Position numbers and translations under genes: made by a program | The notes under the pieces: generated by a model | Databases searched by the model: none | Seen by the model: only the letters and a program-made list of their open reading frames with translations | What the model was told of the DNA's origin: nothing | NCBI RefSeq assembly: GCF_004005495.1 | Contig: NZ_RZYA01000005.1 | Location: 372,001 to 436,000, forward strand | From: Streptomyces antnestii | GTDB taxonomy: Bacteria; Actinomycetota; Actinomycetes; Streptomycetales; Streptomycetaceae | Length of the DNA stretch: 64,000 nucleotides | Direction of reading: 5' to 3' | Shown: piece after piece, positions 22,621 through 32,246 of the stretch | Position numbering within the stretch: the stretch's first letter is position 1 | How the letters are laid out: the number at the start of each line of letters is the position of its first letter

Positions 22621-23871
22621 GTGGACAAGCCGAAGGTCGTTCTGGGGGTCAGTGGTGGAATCGCCGCCTACAAGGCGTGCGAACTCCTGCGCCGGCTGAC
22701 CGAGTCGGGACACGACGTACGCGTCGTGCCGACGGACTCCGCCCTGCAGTTCGTGGGGGCGGCGACCTGGTCGGCGCTGTCCGGCAACCCGGTCTCGACC
22801 GAGGTGTGGGACTCCGTCCACGAGGTGCCGCACGTACGGATCGGCCAGCACGCCGACCTCGTGATCGTCGCGCCCGCCACCGCCGACATGCTCGCCAAGG
22901 CCGCGCACGGCCTCGCCGACGACCTCCTCACGAACACGCTCCTGACCGCCCGCTGTCCGGTCGTCTTCGCCCCCGCCATGCACACGGAGATGTGGGAGCA
23001 CCCGGCCACCCAGGAGAACGTCGCCACGCTCCGGCGCCGCGGCGCCCTCGTCATCGACCCCGCCGTCGGCCGCCTCACCGGCGTCGACACGGGCAAGGGC
23101 CGCTTCCCCGACCCGGTCGAGATCTTCGAGTTCGCGCGCCGGGTCCTCGCGCGCGGGGAGCGTGCGGCCGTCCAGGACCTCGCCGGACGCCACGTCGTCA
23201 TCAGCGCGGGCGGCACCCGCGAACCCCTCGACCCGGTCCGCTTCCTCGGAAACCGCTCCTCCGGCAAGCAGGGCTACGCCCTCGCGCGTACGGCGGTGGC
23301 CCGCGGCGCCCGCGTCACCCTCCTCTCGGCGAACGCGGCGCTGCCCGACCCGGCCGGCGTCGACGTCGTCCACGTCGGCACGGCCGTGGAGCTGCGCGAG
23401 GCCGTCATCAGGGCGGCCACCGGCGCCGACGTGGTGGTCATGGCGGCCGCGGTGGCGGACTTCCGCCCCGAGACGTACGCCACAGGGAAGATCAAGAAGA
23501 AGGACGGGCACGAGCCCGAGCCGATCTTCCTCGTCCGCAACCCCGACATCCTCGCCGAGATCTCGGCGGACCGCTCGCGCCCGGGACAGGTCGTCGTCGG
23601 CTTCGCCGCCGAGACGGACGACGTCCTCGCCAACGGCCGCAAGAAACTGGCCCGCAAGGGCTGTGACCTGCTCGTCGTCAACGAGGTGGGGGAGCGCAAG
23701 ACCTTCGGCTCCGAGGAGAACGAGGCGGTCCTGCTCGGCGCGGACGGCAGCGAGACGCCGGTTCCGTACGGGCCGAAGGAAGTGCTTTCCGACACGATCT
23801 GGGACGTTGTCGCCCGCCTGGTGTCCGCCGGTGACACTCTGGAGCAGGAACGGATCTACAACGGCCAGTGA
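22621..23871 (+). CDS. coaBC: Bifunctional phosphopantothenoylcysteine decarboxylase / phosphopantothenate-cysteine ligase
   Basis: 416 residues from GTG 22621, which gives the family start MDKPKVVLGVSGGIAAYKAC. The CoaC flavodecarboxylase half has APATADMLAKAAHGLADDLL and the PAMHTEMW motif. The CoaB ligase half has SAGGTREPLDPVRFLGNRSSGK and AAAVADFRP, and KIKKKDG supplies the conserved lysines. It carries out two steps of coenzyme A synthesis. An exact 13-base repeat (TTCTTGAACAGGTGCGG region, about 22573-22608) lies just before the start. Confidence 0.96.
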   Translation: MDKPKVVLGVSGGIAAYKACELLRRLTESGHDVRVVPTDSALQFVGAATWSALSGNPVSTEVWDSVHEVPHVRIGQHADLVIVAPATADMLAKAAHGLADDLLTNTLLTARCPVVFAPAMHTEMWEHPATQENVATLRRRGALVIDPAVGRLTGVDTGKGRFPDPVEIFEFARRVLARGERAAVQDLAGRHVVISAGGTREPLDPVRFLGNRSSGKQGYALARTAVARGARVTLLSANAALPDPAGVDVVHVGTAVELREAVIRAATGADVVVMAAAVADFRPETYATGKIKKKDGHEPEPIFLVRNPDILAEISADRSRPGQVVVGFAAETDDVLANGRKKLARKGCDLLVVNEVGERKTFGSEENEAVLLGADGSETPVPYGPKEVLSDTIWDVVARLVSAGDTLEQERIYNGQ

Positions 23872-24120
23872 TGACCGCTTTCGCTCCAGCGGAGGTGTCG
23901 TACCGTGAGAAATACGGCAATTTCGGGCGCTCGGGCCCCTTCCTGAGGCCGATCGTCGTACCGCAGAATGCAGTGCCGCTGGTCACAGCACTCCCAAGTG
24001 GCGAGACACGTGGTCCAGCGGCCGAGAGTGACCGATAAACTGGTCCAGGACGACGCCGGGCGCAGCCCCCGGCCGTCCGCAAATGATCAGCCAGCAGCCG
24101 CTGCAACCACAGGGAGCGTT

Positions 24121-25329
24121 GTGTCCCGTCGCCTGTTCACCTCGGAGTCCGTGACCGAGGGTCACCCCGACAAGATCGCTGACCAGATCAGCGACACCAT
24201 TCTCGACGCGCTGCTTCGCGAGGACCCCACGTCCCGCGTCGCCGTCGAGACGCTGATCACCACGGGCCTCGTGCACGTGGCCGGCGAGGTCACCACCAAG
24301 GCGTACGCGCCGATCGCGCAGCTCGTACGCGACAAGATCCTCGAGATCGGCTACGACTCCTCGAAGAAGGGCTTCGACGGCGCCTCCTGCGGCGTGTCGG
24401 TGTCCATCGGCTCGCAGTCCCCCGACATCGCCCAGGGCGTCGACACCGCGTACGAGAAGCGGGTCGAGGGTGACGACGACGAGCTCGACAAGCAGGGCGC
24501 GGGCGACCAGGGCCTGATGTTCGGCTACGCGTGCGACGAGACGCCCGAGCTCATGCCGCTCCCGATCCACCTCGCGCACCGTCTCTCGCGGCGCCTCTCC
24601 GAGGTCCGCAAGAACGGCACGATCCCTTACCTCCGCCCGGACGGTAAGACCCAGGTCACCATCGAGTACGACGGCGACAAGGCCGTCCGCCTCGACACGG
24701 TCGTCGTCTCCTCGCAGCACGCGTCGGACATCGACCTGGAGTCGCTGCTCGCCCCCGACATCCGCGAGTTCGTCGTGGAGCCGGAGCTGAAGGCGCTCCT
24801 CGACGACGGCATCAAGCTGGACACCGAGGGCTACCGCCTCCTGGTGAACCCGACCGGCCGCTTCGAGATCGGCGGCCCGATGGGCGACGCGGGCCTCACC
24901 GGCCGCAAGATCATCATCGACACGTACGGCGGCTACGCCCGCCACGGGGGTGGCGCCTTCTCGGGCAAGGACCCGTCGAAGGTCGACCGCTCCGCCGCGT
25001 ACGCGATGCGCTGGGTAGCGAAGAACGTCGTCGCCGCCGGCCTCGCGTCCCGCTGCGAGGTCCAGGTCGCGTACGCGATCGGCAAGGCCGAGCCGGTCGG
25101 TCTCTTCGTCGAGACCTTCGGTACGGCGACGGTGGACACGGACAAGATCGAGCAGGCGATCACCGAGGTCTTCGACCTCCGCCCCGCCGCGATCATCCGC
25201 GACCTCGACCTGCTCCGCCCGATCTACTCGCAGACGGCGGCCTACGGCCACTTCGGGCGGGCGCTTCCCGACTTCACGTGGGAGCGGACGGATCGCGTGG
25301 ACGCGCTGCGTAAGGCTGCCGGCCTGTAG
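24121..25329 (+). CDS. metK: S-adenosylmethionine synthetase
   Basis: 402 residues from GTG 24121 (AGGGAG at 24110-24115), giving [20 protein letters not shown]. Motifs: [13 protein letters not shown] with the ATP/metal His and Asp, [16 protein letters not shown], and [19 protein letters not shown], the flexible P-loop region. It makes SAM from methionine and ATP and is known to influence antibiotic production in Streptomyces. The 249-base upstream gap contains no SAM-riboswitch consensus that I can recognise. Confidence 0.97.
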   Translation: MSRRLFTSESVTEGHPDKIADQISDTILDALLREDPTSRVAVETLITTGLVHVAGEVTTKAYAPIAQLVRDKILEIGYDSSKKGFDGASCGVSVSIGSQSPDIAQGVDTAYEKRVEGDDDELDKQGAGDQGLMFGYACDETPELMPLPIHLAHRLSRRLSEVRKNGTIPYLRPDGKTQVTIEYDGDKAVRLDTVVVSSQHASDIDLESLLAPDIREFVVEPELKALLDDGIKLDTEGYRLLVNPTGRFEIGGPMGDAGLTGRKIIIDTYGGYARHGGGAFSGKDPSKVDRSAAYAMRWVAKNVVAAGLASRCEVQVAYAIGKAEPVGLFVETFGTATVDTDKIEQAITEVFDLRPAAIIRDLDLLRPIYSQTAAYGHFGRALPDFTWERTDRVDALRKAAGL

Positions 25330-25345
25330 GCGGTTTCTGGCTCGG

Positions 25346-25398
25346 ACCGGGGCCCGGCTTCTCCCTTGCGGGAGGGGCGGGCCCCGGTTTTGTTTTTG
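25346..25398 (+). terminator. Rho-independent terminator after metK
   Basis: ACCGGGGCCCG (25346-25356) pairs perfectly with CGGGCCCCGGT (25378-25388), with an inner CTCCC/GGGAG helix. The tail TTTTGTTTTT follows directly, a rare canonical T tract in this genome. Confidence 0.92.
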
Positions 25399-25400
25399 GG

Positions 25401-25546
25401 TGCGGGTTCGTGGGGGCTGGTCGCGCAGTTCCCCGCGCCCCTAGAAGGCTTGCGACTTCGCCGCGCCTTCATCGGGGAAATGCTGCGCGCAGCGCATGCA
25501 TTTAAGGGGCGCGGGGAACGGCGCGATCAGCCCCCACCGGCCCGCA
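25401..25546. repeat. Palindromic dispersed repeat, copy A (left of priA)
   Basis: The 42-base outer arm at 25401-25442 (begins TGCGGGTTCGTGGGGGCTGG) recurs as an imperfect inverted copy at 25505-25546. The core between them holds smaller hairpins. The left arm is identical over 42 bases to the left arm of copy B (27741), while the core of A is the reverse complement of the core of B. It lies between the metK terminator and the priA start. Elements with these arms are, from memory, common in Streptomyces intergenic DNA. Confidence 0.85.
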
Positions 25547-25581
25547 CGGCGATGTCCGACCCCTCTGGTAGGAATGGCAAT

Positions 25582-27711
25582 GTGAGCAGCCAGAACGACC
25601 GCCCCGAGCCGGAGCAGCTCGCGTTCATTCGCGAGACCGTGCGGCGCACCAACGTGCCGAAGGCGAAGCCTCGGACCTGGCGAGGCGCGCCGCTGGCGAA
25701 AGAGCTTCCCGTGGCCCGCGTCCTCGTGGACAAGGGCGTGCTGCATCTCGACCGTTACTTCGATTACGCGGTGCCCGAGGAGCTCGACGCGGACGCGCAG
25801 CCGGGGGTGCGGGTGCGCGTGCGGTTCGGAGCCGGGAAGCACTCCGTGCGGGACGGGCGCCGCGAGGGCGGCGGCCTGATCGACGGGTTCGTCGTCGCGC
25901 GCGTCGCCGGGTCCGACTACTCGGGCCCCCTCGCCGCGCTCGCCCAGGTCGTGTCGCCCGAGCCCGTCCTCGGGGAGGAACTCCTCGGCCTCGCCCGCGC
26001 CGTCGCCGACCGGTACGCGGGAAGCCTCGCCGACGTACTGCAGCTGGCCGTTCCGCCGCGCAGCGCCCGTGCCGAGAAGAAGCCGTCGCCCGAGCCGCTG
26101 CCGCCCCCGCCCGCGCCGGACGCGGGGAGCTGGCGCCGGTACGAGCGCGGGCCGGGGTTCCTGGAGGCCCTCGCGTCGGGCGGCTCACCCCGGGCGGTGT
26201 GGAACGCGCTGCCGGGACCCGAGTGGGCCGACGAGGTGGCGCGCGCCGTCGCCGCCACCCTCTCCTCGGGGCGAGGCGCCCTGGTCGTGGTCCCCGACGG
26301 GCGGGTGGTCGCGCGGGTCGACGCCGCGCTGAGCGCCGTCCTCGGCGAGGGGAGGCACGCCGTGCTGACCGCCGACGCGGGACCCGAGAAGCGGTACCGG
26401 GAATGGCTCGGGGTGCGGCGCGGGTCGGTGCGGGCGGTGGTGGGCACCCGGGCCGCGATGTTCGCCCCCGTGCGGGATCTGGGGCTCGTGGTCATATGGG
26501 ACGACGGTGACTCCAGCCATGCCGAGCCGCACGCGCCGCAGCCGCATGCGCGTGACGTCCTGCTGCTGCGGGCCGCGCACGACAAGTGCGCGTTCCTGCT
26601 GGGGAGTTGGAGCTGCACGGTGGAGGCCGCGCAGCTCGTCGAGAGTGGTTGGGCGGCGCCCATCGTCGCCGGGCGTGAGCAGGTGCGGGGCGCCGCGCCC
26701 CTCGTACGGACCGTGGGGGACGGCGATCTCGCGCGCGACGAGGCCGCGCGCGCGGCACGACTGCCGACGCTCGCGTGGCAGGTGGTGCGGGAAGGGCTGA
26801 AGAAGGGGCCTGTGCTGGTGCAGGTGCCGAGGCGTGGCTATGTGCCCCGGCTCGCTTGCGAGCAGTGCCGGGAGCCCGCCCGCTGCCGGCACTGCGCGGG
26901 GCCGCTGGAGGCGAGCGAGGGTACCGCCGCCCTGAAGTGCGGCTGGTGCGGTCAGGAGGAGAGCGCCTGGCACTGCCAGGAGTGCGGGGGGTTCCGGCTG
27001 CGGGCGCAGGTCGTGGGGGCACGCAGGACGGCGGAGGAACTGGGCCGGGCGTTTCCCGCGGTGCCGGTACGCACGTCAGGGCGTGAGCAGGTGCTCGACA
27101 CGGTGCCGGGGGCGCCGTCCCTGGTCGTGAGTACGCCGGGTGCGGAGCCGGTGGCCGAGGGCGGGTACGCGGCGGCGCTCCTGCTCGACGGCTGGGCGAT
27201 GCTGGGCCGCCCCGATCTGCGGGCGGGCGAGGACGCGCTGCGGCGCTGGATCGCGGCGGCTTCGCTGGTCAGACCGCAGGGGACGGGCGGCACGGTGGTG
27301 ATCGTGGCCGAGCCGACGCTGCGGCCGGTCCAGGCGCTGGTGCGGTGGGACCCGGTGGGGCACGCGGTGCGGGAGCTCTCCGAGCGCGCCGAGCTCGGGT
27401 TCCCGCCCGTGTCACGCATGGCGGCGGTGTCCGGCACGCCCGACGCCCTTGCCGAGTTCCTGTCGGCGGTGGAACTGCCAGGAGACGCCGAGGTGTTGGG
27501 CCCGGTCCCGGTGCCGGATGCGCCCGCGGGCCCGTCGCGCCGGCCCGGGGCGCCGCCGCCGGGGGAGCACTGGGAAAGGGTCCTGGTCAGGGTGCCCCCC
27601 GGCAGCGGTTCCGCTCTCGCGGCGGCGCTGAAGCGGGCGCAGGCGGCGCGGATGGCGAGGGGTGGGGTGGAGCCGGTGCGGGTGCGGGTGGATCCACCGG
27701 ACATCGGCTGA
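25582..27711 (+). CDS. priA: Primosomal protein N' (PriA), helicase-degenerate actinobacterial form
   Basis: 709 residues from GTG 25582 (TAGGAA at 25569-25574), giving MSSQNDRPEPEQ. The N-terminal 3'-DNA-binding domain is seen around VARVLVDKGVLHLDRYFDYAVPEEL. The zinc region is complete: LACEQCREPARCRHCAGPLE then CGWCGQEE and CQECG. The ATPase core is eroded: no GxxGxGK(T/S) Walker A is present where expected before ALVVVPDG, and the DEEH box reads WDDGD, although GTRAAMFAP remains. Such PriA proteins are known in actinobacteria and are thought to lack helicase activity. The role in replication restart is inferred from the family. Confidence 0.92.
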   Translation: MSSQNDRPEPEQLAFIRETVRRTNVPKAKPRTWRGAPLAKELPVARVLVDKGVLHLDRYFDYAVPEELDADAQPGVRVRVRFGAGKHSVRDGRREGGGLIDGFVVARVAGSDYSGPLAALAQVVSPEPVLGEELLGLARAVADRYAGSLADVLQLAVPPRSARAEKKPSPEPLPPPPAPDAGSWRRYERGPGFLEALASGGSPRAVWNALPGPEWADEVARAVAATLSSGRGALVVVPDGRVVARVDAALSAVLGEGRHAVLTADAGPEKRYREWLGVRRGSVRAVVGTRAAMFAPVRDLGLVVIWDDGDSSHAEPHAPQPHARDVLLLRAAHDKCAFLLGSWSCTVEAAQLVESGWAAPIVAGREQVRGAAPLVRTVGDGDLARDEAARAARLPTLAWQVVREGLKKGPVLVQVPRRGYVPRLACEQCREPARCRHCAGPLEASEGTAALKCGWCGQEESAWHCQECGGFRLRAQVVGARRTAEELGRAFPAVPVRTSGREQVLDTVPGAPSLVVSTPGAEPVAEGGYAAALLLDGWAMLGRPDLRAGEDALRRWIAAASLVRPQGTGGTVVIVAEPTLRPVQALVRWDPVGHAVRELSERAELGFPPVSRMAAVSGTPDALAEFLSAVELPGDAEVLGPVPVPDAPAGPSRRPGAPPPGEHWERVLVRVPPGSGSALAAALKRAQAARMARGGVEPVRVRVDPPDIG

Positions 27712-27740
27712 CGGGGCGCTTTACGGTGCGGGGGTTTGTC

Positions 27741-27933
27741 TGCGGGTTCGTGGGGGCTGGTCGCGCAGTTCCCCGCGCCCCTTAAATGCGTGCGCTGCGC
27801 GCAGCATTTCCCCGATGAGCTGAGCGGCAGCCTTCATCGGGGAAGGCGCGGCGAAGCCGCAAGCCTTCAGGGGCGCGGGGCCGTGTCATCAGCGGCTTCG
27901 CCGCGGGGCGCGACCAGCCCCCACCGACCCGCA
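27741..27933. repeat. Palindromic dispersed repeat, copy B (right of priA)
   Basis: The left arm 27741-27782 is identical to the left arm of copy A. The right arm (about 27869-27933) is its inverse but is split by about 25 inserted bases containing a GCGGCTTCGCCGC hairpin. The core reads as the reverse complement of copy A, with an extra segment around 27820-27845 repeating CCTTCATCGGGG. This element fills most of the 321-base gap between priA and the next gene; nothing else is recognised there. Confidence 0.85.
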
Positions 27934-28032
27934 GCATGGCTCACGGCACGCGACGGGGCCGCCGCCCCCCGTTCCGGTCGGGGCAATCGACCGGAGCCGG
28001 GGGCGACGGCCCCGTGCGGGGAGCCGGTGGGC

Positions 28033-28651
<619 letters not shown>

Positions 28652-28832
28652 CGCGCCAGCTCGTGAGGGGTCACGCTGGAGGGGCGTATGCGCATATGCG
28701 CAGGGCGCGCGTCGAGGCGTACGCCCCCGGGGGGCCGCCGCCCGGAAAAACCGGAGGGAACGGGCTGGTGGAACGGCAATAGACTGGTGCGCTGCCCGTC
28801 AAGTCCCTGCCCCGAGAGGCCGAAAGACACCT

Positions 28833-29777
28833 ATGAAGCTCGTCTTCGCAGGCACCCCCGAGGTCGCCGTTCCCGCTCTCGACGCCCTGATCGCCTCCGA
28901 CCGCCACGAGGTCGCCGCGGTCGTCACCCGGCCGGACGCTCCCGCGGGCCGTGGCCGCAGGCTCGTCGCCAGTCCGGTCGCCGAGCGCGCGGCGGAGGCG
29001 GGGATCGAGGTCCTCAAGCCCGCGAAGCCGCGCGACGAGGAGTTCCTGGCCCGGCTGCGGGAGATCGCCCCCGACTGCTGCCCGGTCGTCGCCTACGGCG
29101 CGCTCCTGCCGAAGGTCGCCCTCGACATCCCCGCCCGCGGCTGGGTCAACCTGCACTTCTCGCTGCTGCCGGCCTGGCGCGGGGCGGCCCCCGTGCAGCA
29201 CGCGATCATGTCCGGCGACGAGATCACCGGGGCGTCCACGTTCCTGATCGAGGAGGGCCTCGACTCCGGTCCCGTATACGGGACGGTGACCGAGACGGTG
29301 CGGCACACCGACACCAGCGGCGACCTGCTGACCCGGCTCGCCTTCGCGGGCGCCGGCCTGCTCTCCGCGACGATGGACGGCATCGAGGACGGTTCCCTGA
29401 AGGCCGTGCCGCAGCCCGCCGAAGGCATCACGGTCGCCCCGAAGATCACGGTCGAGGACGCGCACGTCGACTGGACGGCGCCCGCCCTGCGCGTGGACCG
29501 GGTCGTGCGCGGCTGCACACCCGCGCCCGGCGCGTGGACCGTCTTCCGGGGCGAGCGTCTCAAGCTCATCCAGGCCGTACTCGCGCCGGCTCGCACGGAC
29601 CTCGTGCCCGGCGAGCTGGCGGTCGGCAAGCGGGACCTGCACGTCGGCACCGGTTCGTACGCGGTGCAGCTGCTGTGGGTGCAGGCGCAGGGCAAGAAGC
29701 CGATGGCCGCCGCCGACTGGGCGCGCGGGGTGCGGATCGCCCCGGGTGAGCGCCTCGGCGCGGCCGACGTAGGCTGA
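28833..29777 (+). CDS. fmt: Methionyl-tRNA formyltransferase
   Basis: 314 residues from ATG 28833, giving [20 protein letters not shown]. The formyl-transfer site is [21 protein letters not shown] with the catalytic Asn and His, and the Asp lies in [11 protein letters not shown]. The C-terminal tRNA-binding domain starts near [15 protein letters not shown]. It formylates initiator Met-tRNA. The upstream DNA carries the 14-bp palindrome TGCGCATATGCGCA at 28689-28702. rsmB follows after a short repeat-rich gap. Confidence 0.96.
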   Translation: MKLVFAGTPEVAVPALDALIASDRHEVAAVVTRPDAPAGRGRRLVASPVAERAAEAGIEVLKPAKPRDEEFLARLREIAPDCCPVVAYGALLPKVALDIPARGWVNLHFSLLPAWRGAAPVQHAIMSGDEITGASTFLIEEGLDSGPVYGTVTETVRHTDTSGDLLTRLAFAGAGLLSATMDGIEDGSLKAVPQPAEGITVAPKITVEDAHVDWTAPALRVDRVVRGCTPAPGAWTVFRGERLKLIQAVLAPARTDLVPGELAVGKRDLHVGTGSYAVQLLWVQAQGKKPMAAADWARGVRIAPGERLGAADVG

Positions 29778-29791
29778 ATGGGTTCGAGCCG

Positions 29792-29867
29792 GAACCAGTG
29801 CTGAGACCAGTGCTGAAAGCCGGTGCCGAACCCAGTGCCGAATTCAGTGCTGAAACCAGTAGCGGAG
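29792..29867 (+). repeat. Six degenerate 12-base units between fmt and rsmB
   Basis: Units read AACCAGTGCTGA, GACCAGTGCTGA, AAGCCGGTGCCGA, ACCCAGTGCCGA, ATTCAGTGCTGA and AACCAGTAGCGG. In the rsmB frame they encode a repeating Ala-Glu-x-Ser. The array ends inside the presumed ribosome binding site of rsmB. Confidence 0.75.
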
Positions 29868-29872
29868 CACCT

Positions 29873-31348
29873 TTGAACGACCAGCCCGGCCGGCGTCCCC
29901 AGAAGTCAGGCAAGCCCGGCACCTCCGGGAAGCAGGGCAAGCCCGGTAAGCCGTACCGCCGCCCTCAGAAGGACCCGGTCCGCCTCCTCGCCTTCGAGGC
30001 GCTGCGGGCCGTGGACGAGCGCGATGCGTATGCGAATCTCGTGCTGCCTCCGCTGCTGCGCAAGGCCCGGGAGAAGGAGGGACCCGAAAAGTTCGACGCG
30101 CGTGACGCGGCGCTCGCCACCGAGCTGGTGTACGGGACGCTCCGGAGGCAGGGCACGTACGACGCGATCGTCGCGGCCTGTATCGACCGGCCGCTGCGGG
30201 AGGTCGACCCGCCCGTGCTCGACGTGCTGAACATGGGCGTTCACCAGCTGCTCGGCACCCGCATCCCCACGCACGCGGCCGTGTCGGCGTCCGTGGAGCT
30301 GGCACGCGTGGTGCTCGGCGACGGGCGCGCCAAGTTCGTCAACGCCGTGCTCCGCAAGATCGCCCAGGACGACCTCGACGGATGGGTCGAGAAGGTCGCG
30401 CCGCCGTACGACGAGGACGCCGAGGACCATCTCGCCGTGGTGCATTCGCATCCGCGATGGATCGTGTCGGCGCTCTGGGACTCGCTGGGCGGTGGCCGAG
30501 CGGGGATCGAGGACCTGCTGGAGGCCGACAACGAGCGGCCCGAGGTCACGCTCGTGGCCCGGCCGGGCCGGACGACGGCGGACGTCGTCCTGGAGGAGGT
30601 CGGCGAGGAGTCCGCGCTGCCGGGCCGCTGGTCCCCGTACGCCGTGCGGCTCACGGAGGGGGGCGAGCCCGGCTCGCTCGACCCCGTGCGGACCGGACGC
30701 GCCGGAGTCCAGGACGAGGGCAGCCAGCTCGTGGCGATCGCCCTCGCGAACGCGCCCCTGGAAGGCCGCGACGAGAAGTGGCTCGACGGCTGCGCCGGTC
30801 CCGGTGGTAAGGCGGCCATGCTCGCCGGCCTCGCCTCCCAGCGCGGTGCCGCCCTGCTCGCCGCCGAGAAGCAGCCCCACCGCGCCCGTCTCGTGGCGAA
30901 CGCGCTCGCGGGCAACCCGGGCCCGTACCAGGTCATCGCAGCCGACGGCACCCGCCCGCCGTGGGGTCCCGGGACCTTCGACCGCGTCCTCATGGACGTG
31001 CCCTGCACGGGTCTGGGCGCACTGCGCCGCCGGCCCGAGGCGCGCTGGCGGCGGCGCCCCGAGGACCTGGAGGGGTTCGCGCCGCTCCAGCGCGCGCTCC
31101 TGAACACCGCGCTCGAATCCGTCCGGGTGGGCGGTGTCGTCGGCTACGCGACCTGCTCGCCGCACCTCGCGGAGACCCGCGCGGTCGTGGACGACGTCAT
31201 GAAGCACCACCCCGGCGTCGAGCTCCTCGACGCGCGCCCGCTGCTGCCCGGCGTACCGGCGCTCGGCGACGGGCCCGACATCCAGCTCTGGCCGCATCTG
31301 CACGGCACGGACGCGATGTATCTGGCCCTGATCCGCCGCACGGCCTGA
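29873..31348 (+). CDS. rsmB: 16S rRNA (cytosine-967-C5)-methyltransferase RsmB
   Basis: 491 residues from TTG 29873, chosen for GGAG at 29864-29867; a GTG at 29798 would add 25 residues encoded by a short tandem repeat. A basic Gly/Lys/Pro-rich leader is followed by a NusB-like RNA-binding domain (about 30-170) and the SAM methyltransferase domain, with [17 protein letters not shown], the catalytic cysteine block [18 protein letters not shown] and the second cysteine in [12 protein letters not shown]. It methylates C967 of 16S rRNA. fmt lies just upstream, the standard fmt-rsmB pair. Confidence 0.95.
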   Translation: MNDQPGRRPQKSGKPGTSGKQGKPGKPYRRPQKDPVRLLAFEALRAVDERDAYANLVLPPLLRKAREKEGPEKFDARDAALATELVYGTLRRQGTYDAIVAACIDRPLREVDPPVLDVLNMGVHQLLGTRIPTHAAVSASVELARVVLGDGRAKFVNAVLRKIAQDDLDGWVEKVAPPYDEDAEDHLAVVHSHPRWIVSALWDSLGGGRAGIEDLLEADNERPEVTLVARPGRTTADVVLEEVGEESALPGRWSPYAVRLTEGGEPGSLDPVRTGRAGVQDEGSQLVAIALANAPLEGRDEKWLDGCAGPGGKAAMLAGLASQRGAALLAAEKQPHRARLVANALAGNPGPYQVIAADGTRPPWGPGTFDRVLMDVPCTGLGALRRRPEARWRRRPEDLEGFAPLQRALLNTALESVRVGGVVGYATCSPHLAETRAVVDDVMKHHPGVELLDARPLLPGVPALGDGPDIQLWPHLHGTDAMYLALIRRTA

Positions 31349-31356
31349 GGCGTGTA

Positions 31357-31387
31357 CACCGGCTCTCCGCCCAGCGGGGAGCCGGTG
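31357..31387 (+). terminator. Stem-loop between rsmB and rpe
   Basis: CACCGGCTC (31357-31365) pairs with GAGCCGGTG (31379-31387), with additional CC/GG pairing inside. It begins nine bases after the rsmB stop and may attenuate read-through into rpe. Confidence 0.6.
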
Positions 31388-31457
31388 CCGTATCCGGGAA
31401 GTGGGACAGGTCTGGACCGGGGGGAGCAACCGGCGCCGGGCATGGCAGTCTTGGGTC

Positions 31458-32144
31458 ATGGCCGTGCAGATCAACCCCAGCATCCTGTCCGCCGACTTCG
31501 CCCGCCTCGCCGAGGAGGCAAAGGCCGTCGAGGGCGCCGACTGGCTCCATGTCGACGTCATGGACAACCACTTCGTCCCGAACCTCACCCTCGGGGTGCC
31601 GGTCGTGGAGTCACTGGCGCGGGCGACGGACACCCCGCTGGACTGCCATCTGATGATCGAGGACGCCGACCGCTGGGCGCCGCAGTACGTCGAGGCCGGC
31701 GCCGGGTCCGTCACCTTCCACGCGGAGGCCGCCGCCGCCCCCGTCCGCCTGGCCCGCGAGATCCGCGCCAAGGGCGCCCGCGCCTCCATGGCGCTCAAGC
31801 CCGCGACGCCCATCGAGCCGTACGAGGACCTGCTCCCCGAGCTCGACATGCTGCTGATCATGACGGTCGAGCCGGGCTTCGGCGGGCAGTCCTTCCTGGA
31901 CATCATGCTGCCGAAGATCCGCCGCACCCGTGAGCTGATCAACAAGCACGGCCTCGAACTCTGGCTCCAGGTGGACGGCGGCGTCTCGGCCTCCACCATC
32001 GAGCGCTGCGCGGAGGCGGGCGCCGACGTCTTCGTCGCCGGATCTGCCGTGTACGGCGCCGCCGACCCCGCCCAGGCGGTACGTGCACTGCGCACGCAGG
32101 CGGAGACGGTGTCGGCCGCTGCAGCCTGGGCATGCGGCCACTGA
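31458..32144 (+). CDS. rpe: Ribulose-phosphate 3-epimerase
   Basis: 228 residues from ATG 31458, giving [20 protein letters not shown]. The TIM-barrel catalytic and metal-binding blocks are [40 protein letters not shown] and the phosphate loop [10 protein letters not shown] and AGSAVYGA. It interconverts ribulose-5-phosphate and xylulose-5-phosphate in the pentose phosphate pathway. Confidence 0.96.
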   Translation: MAVQINPSILSADFARLAEEAKAVEGADWLHVDVMDNHFVPNLTLGVPVVESLARATDTPLDCHLMIEDADRWAPQYVEAGAGSVTFHAEAAAAPVRLAREIRAKGARASMALKPATPIEPYEDLLPELDMLLIMTVEPGFGGQSFLDIMLPKIRRTRELINKHGLELWLQVDGGVSASTIERCAEAGADVFVAGSAVYGAADPAQAVRALRTQAETVSAAAAWACGH

Positions 32145-32246
32145 GCCACAGGAACGTGAACGCCGCCCATCAGGGCTGATCAAGTCCGCCACATCTGCAA
32201 GGATGAACGGCGAATCCAGGTTGTGAACAGCAGTGAGGAGATCGCC

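Noticed and set aside
23872..24120. SAM riboswitch upstream of metK
   Set aside because: I looked for SAM-I, SAM-II and SAM-IV core blocks and did not find them; the gap shows only ordinary sequence.
29906..32170. 754-codon minus-strand frame opposite rsmB and rpe
   Set aside because: Overlaps two well-supported genes entirely and has no motif of its own.
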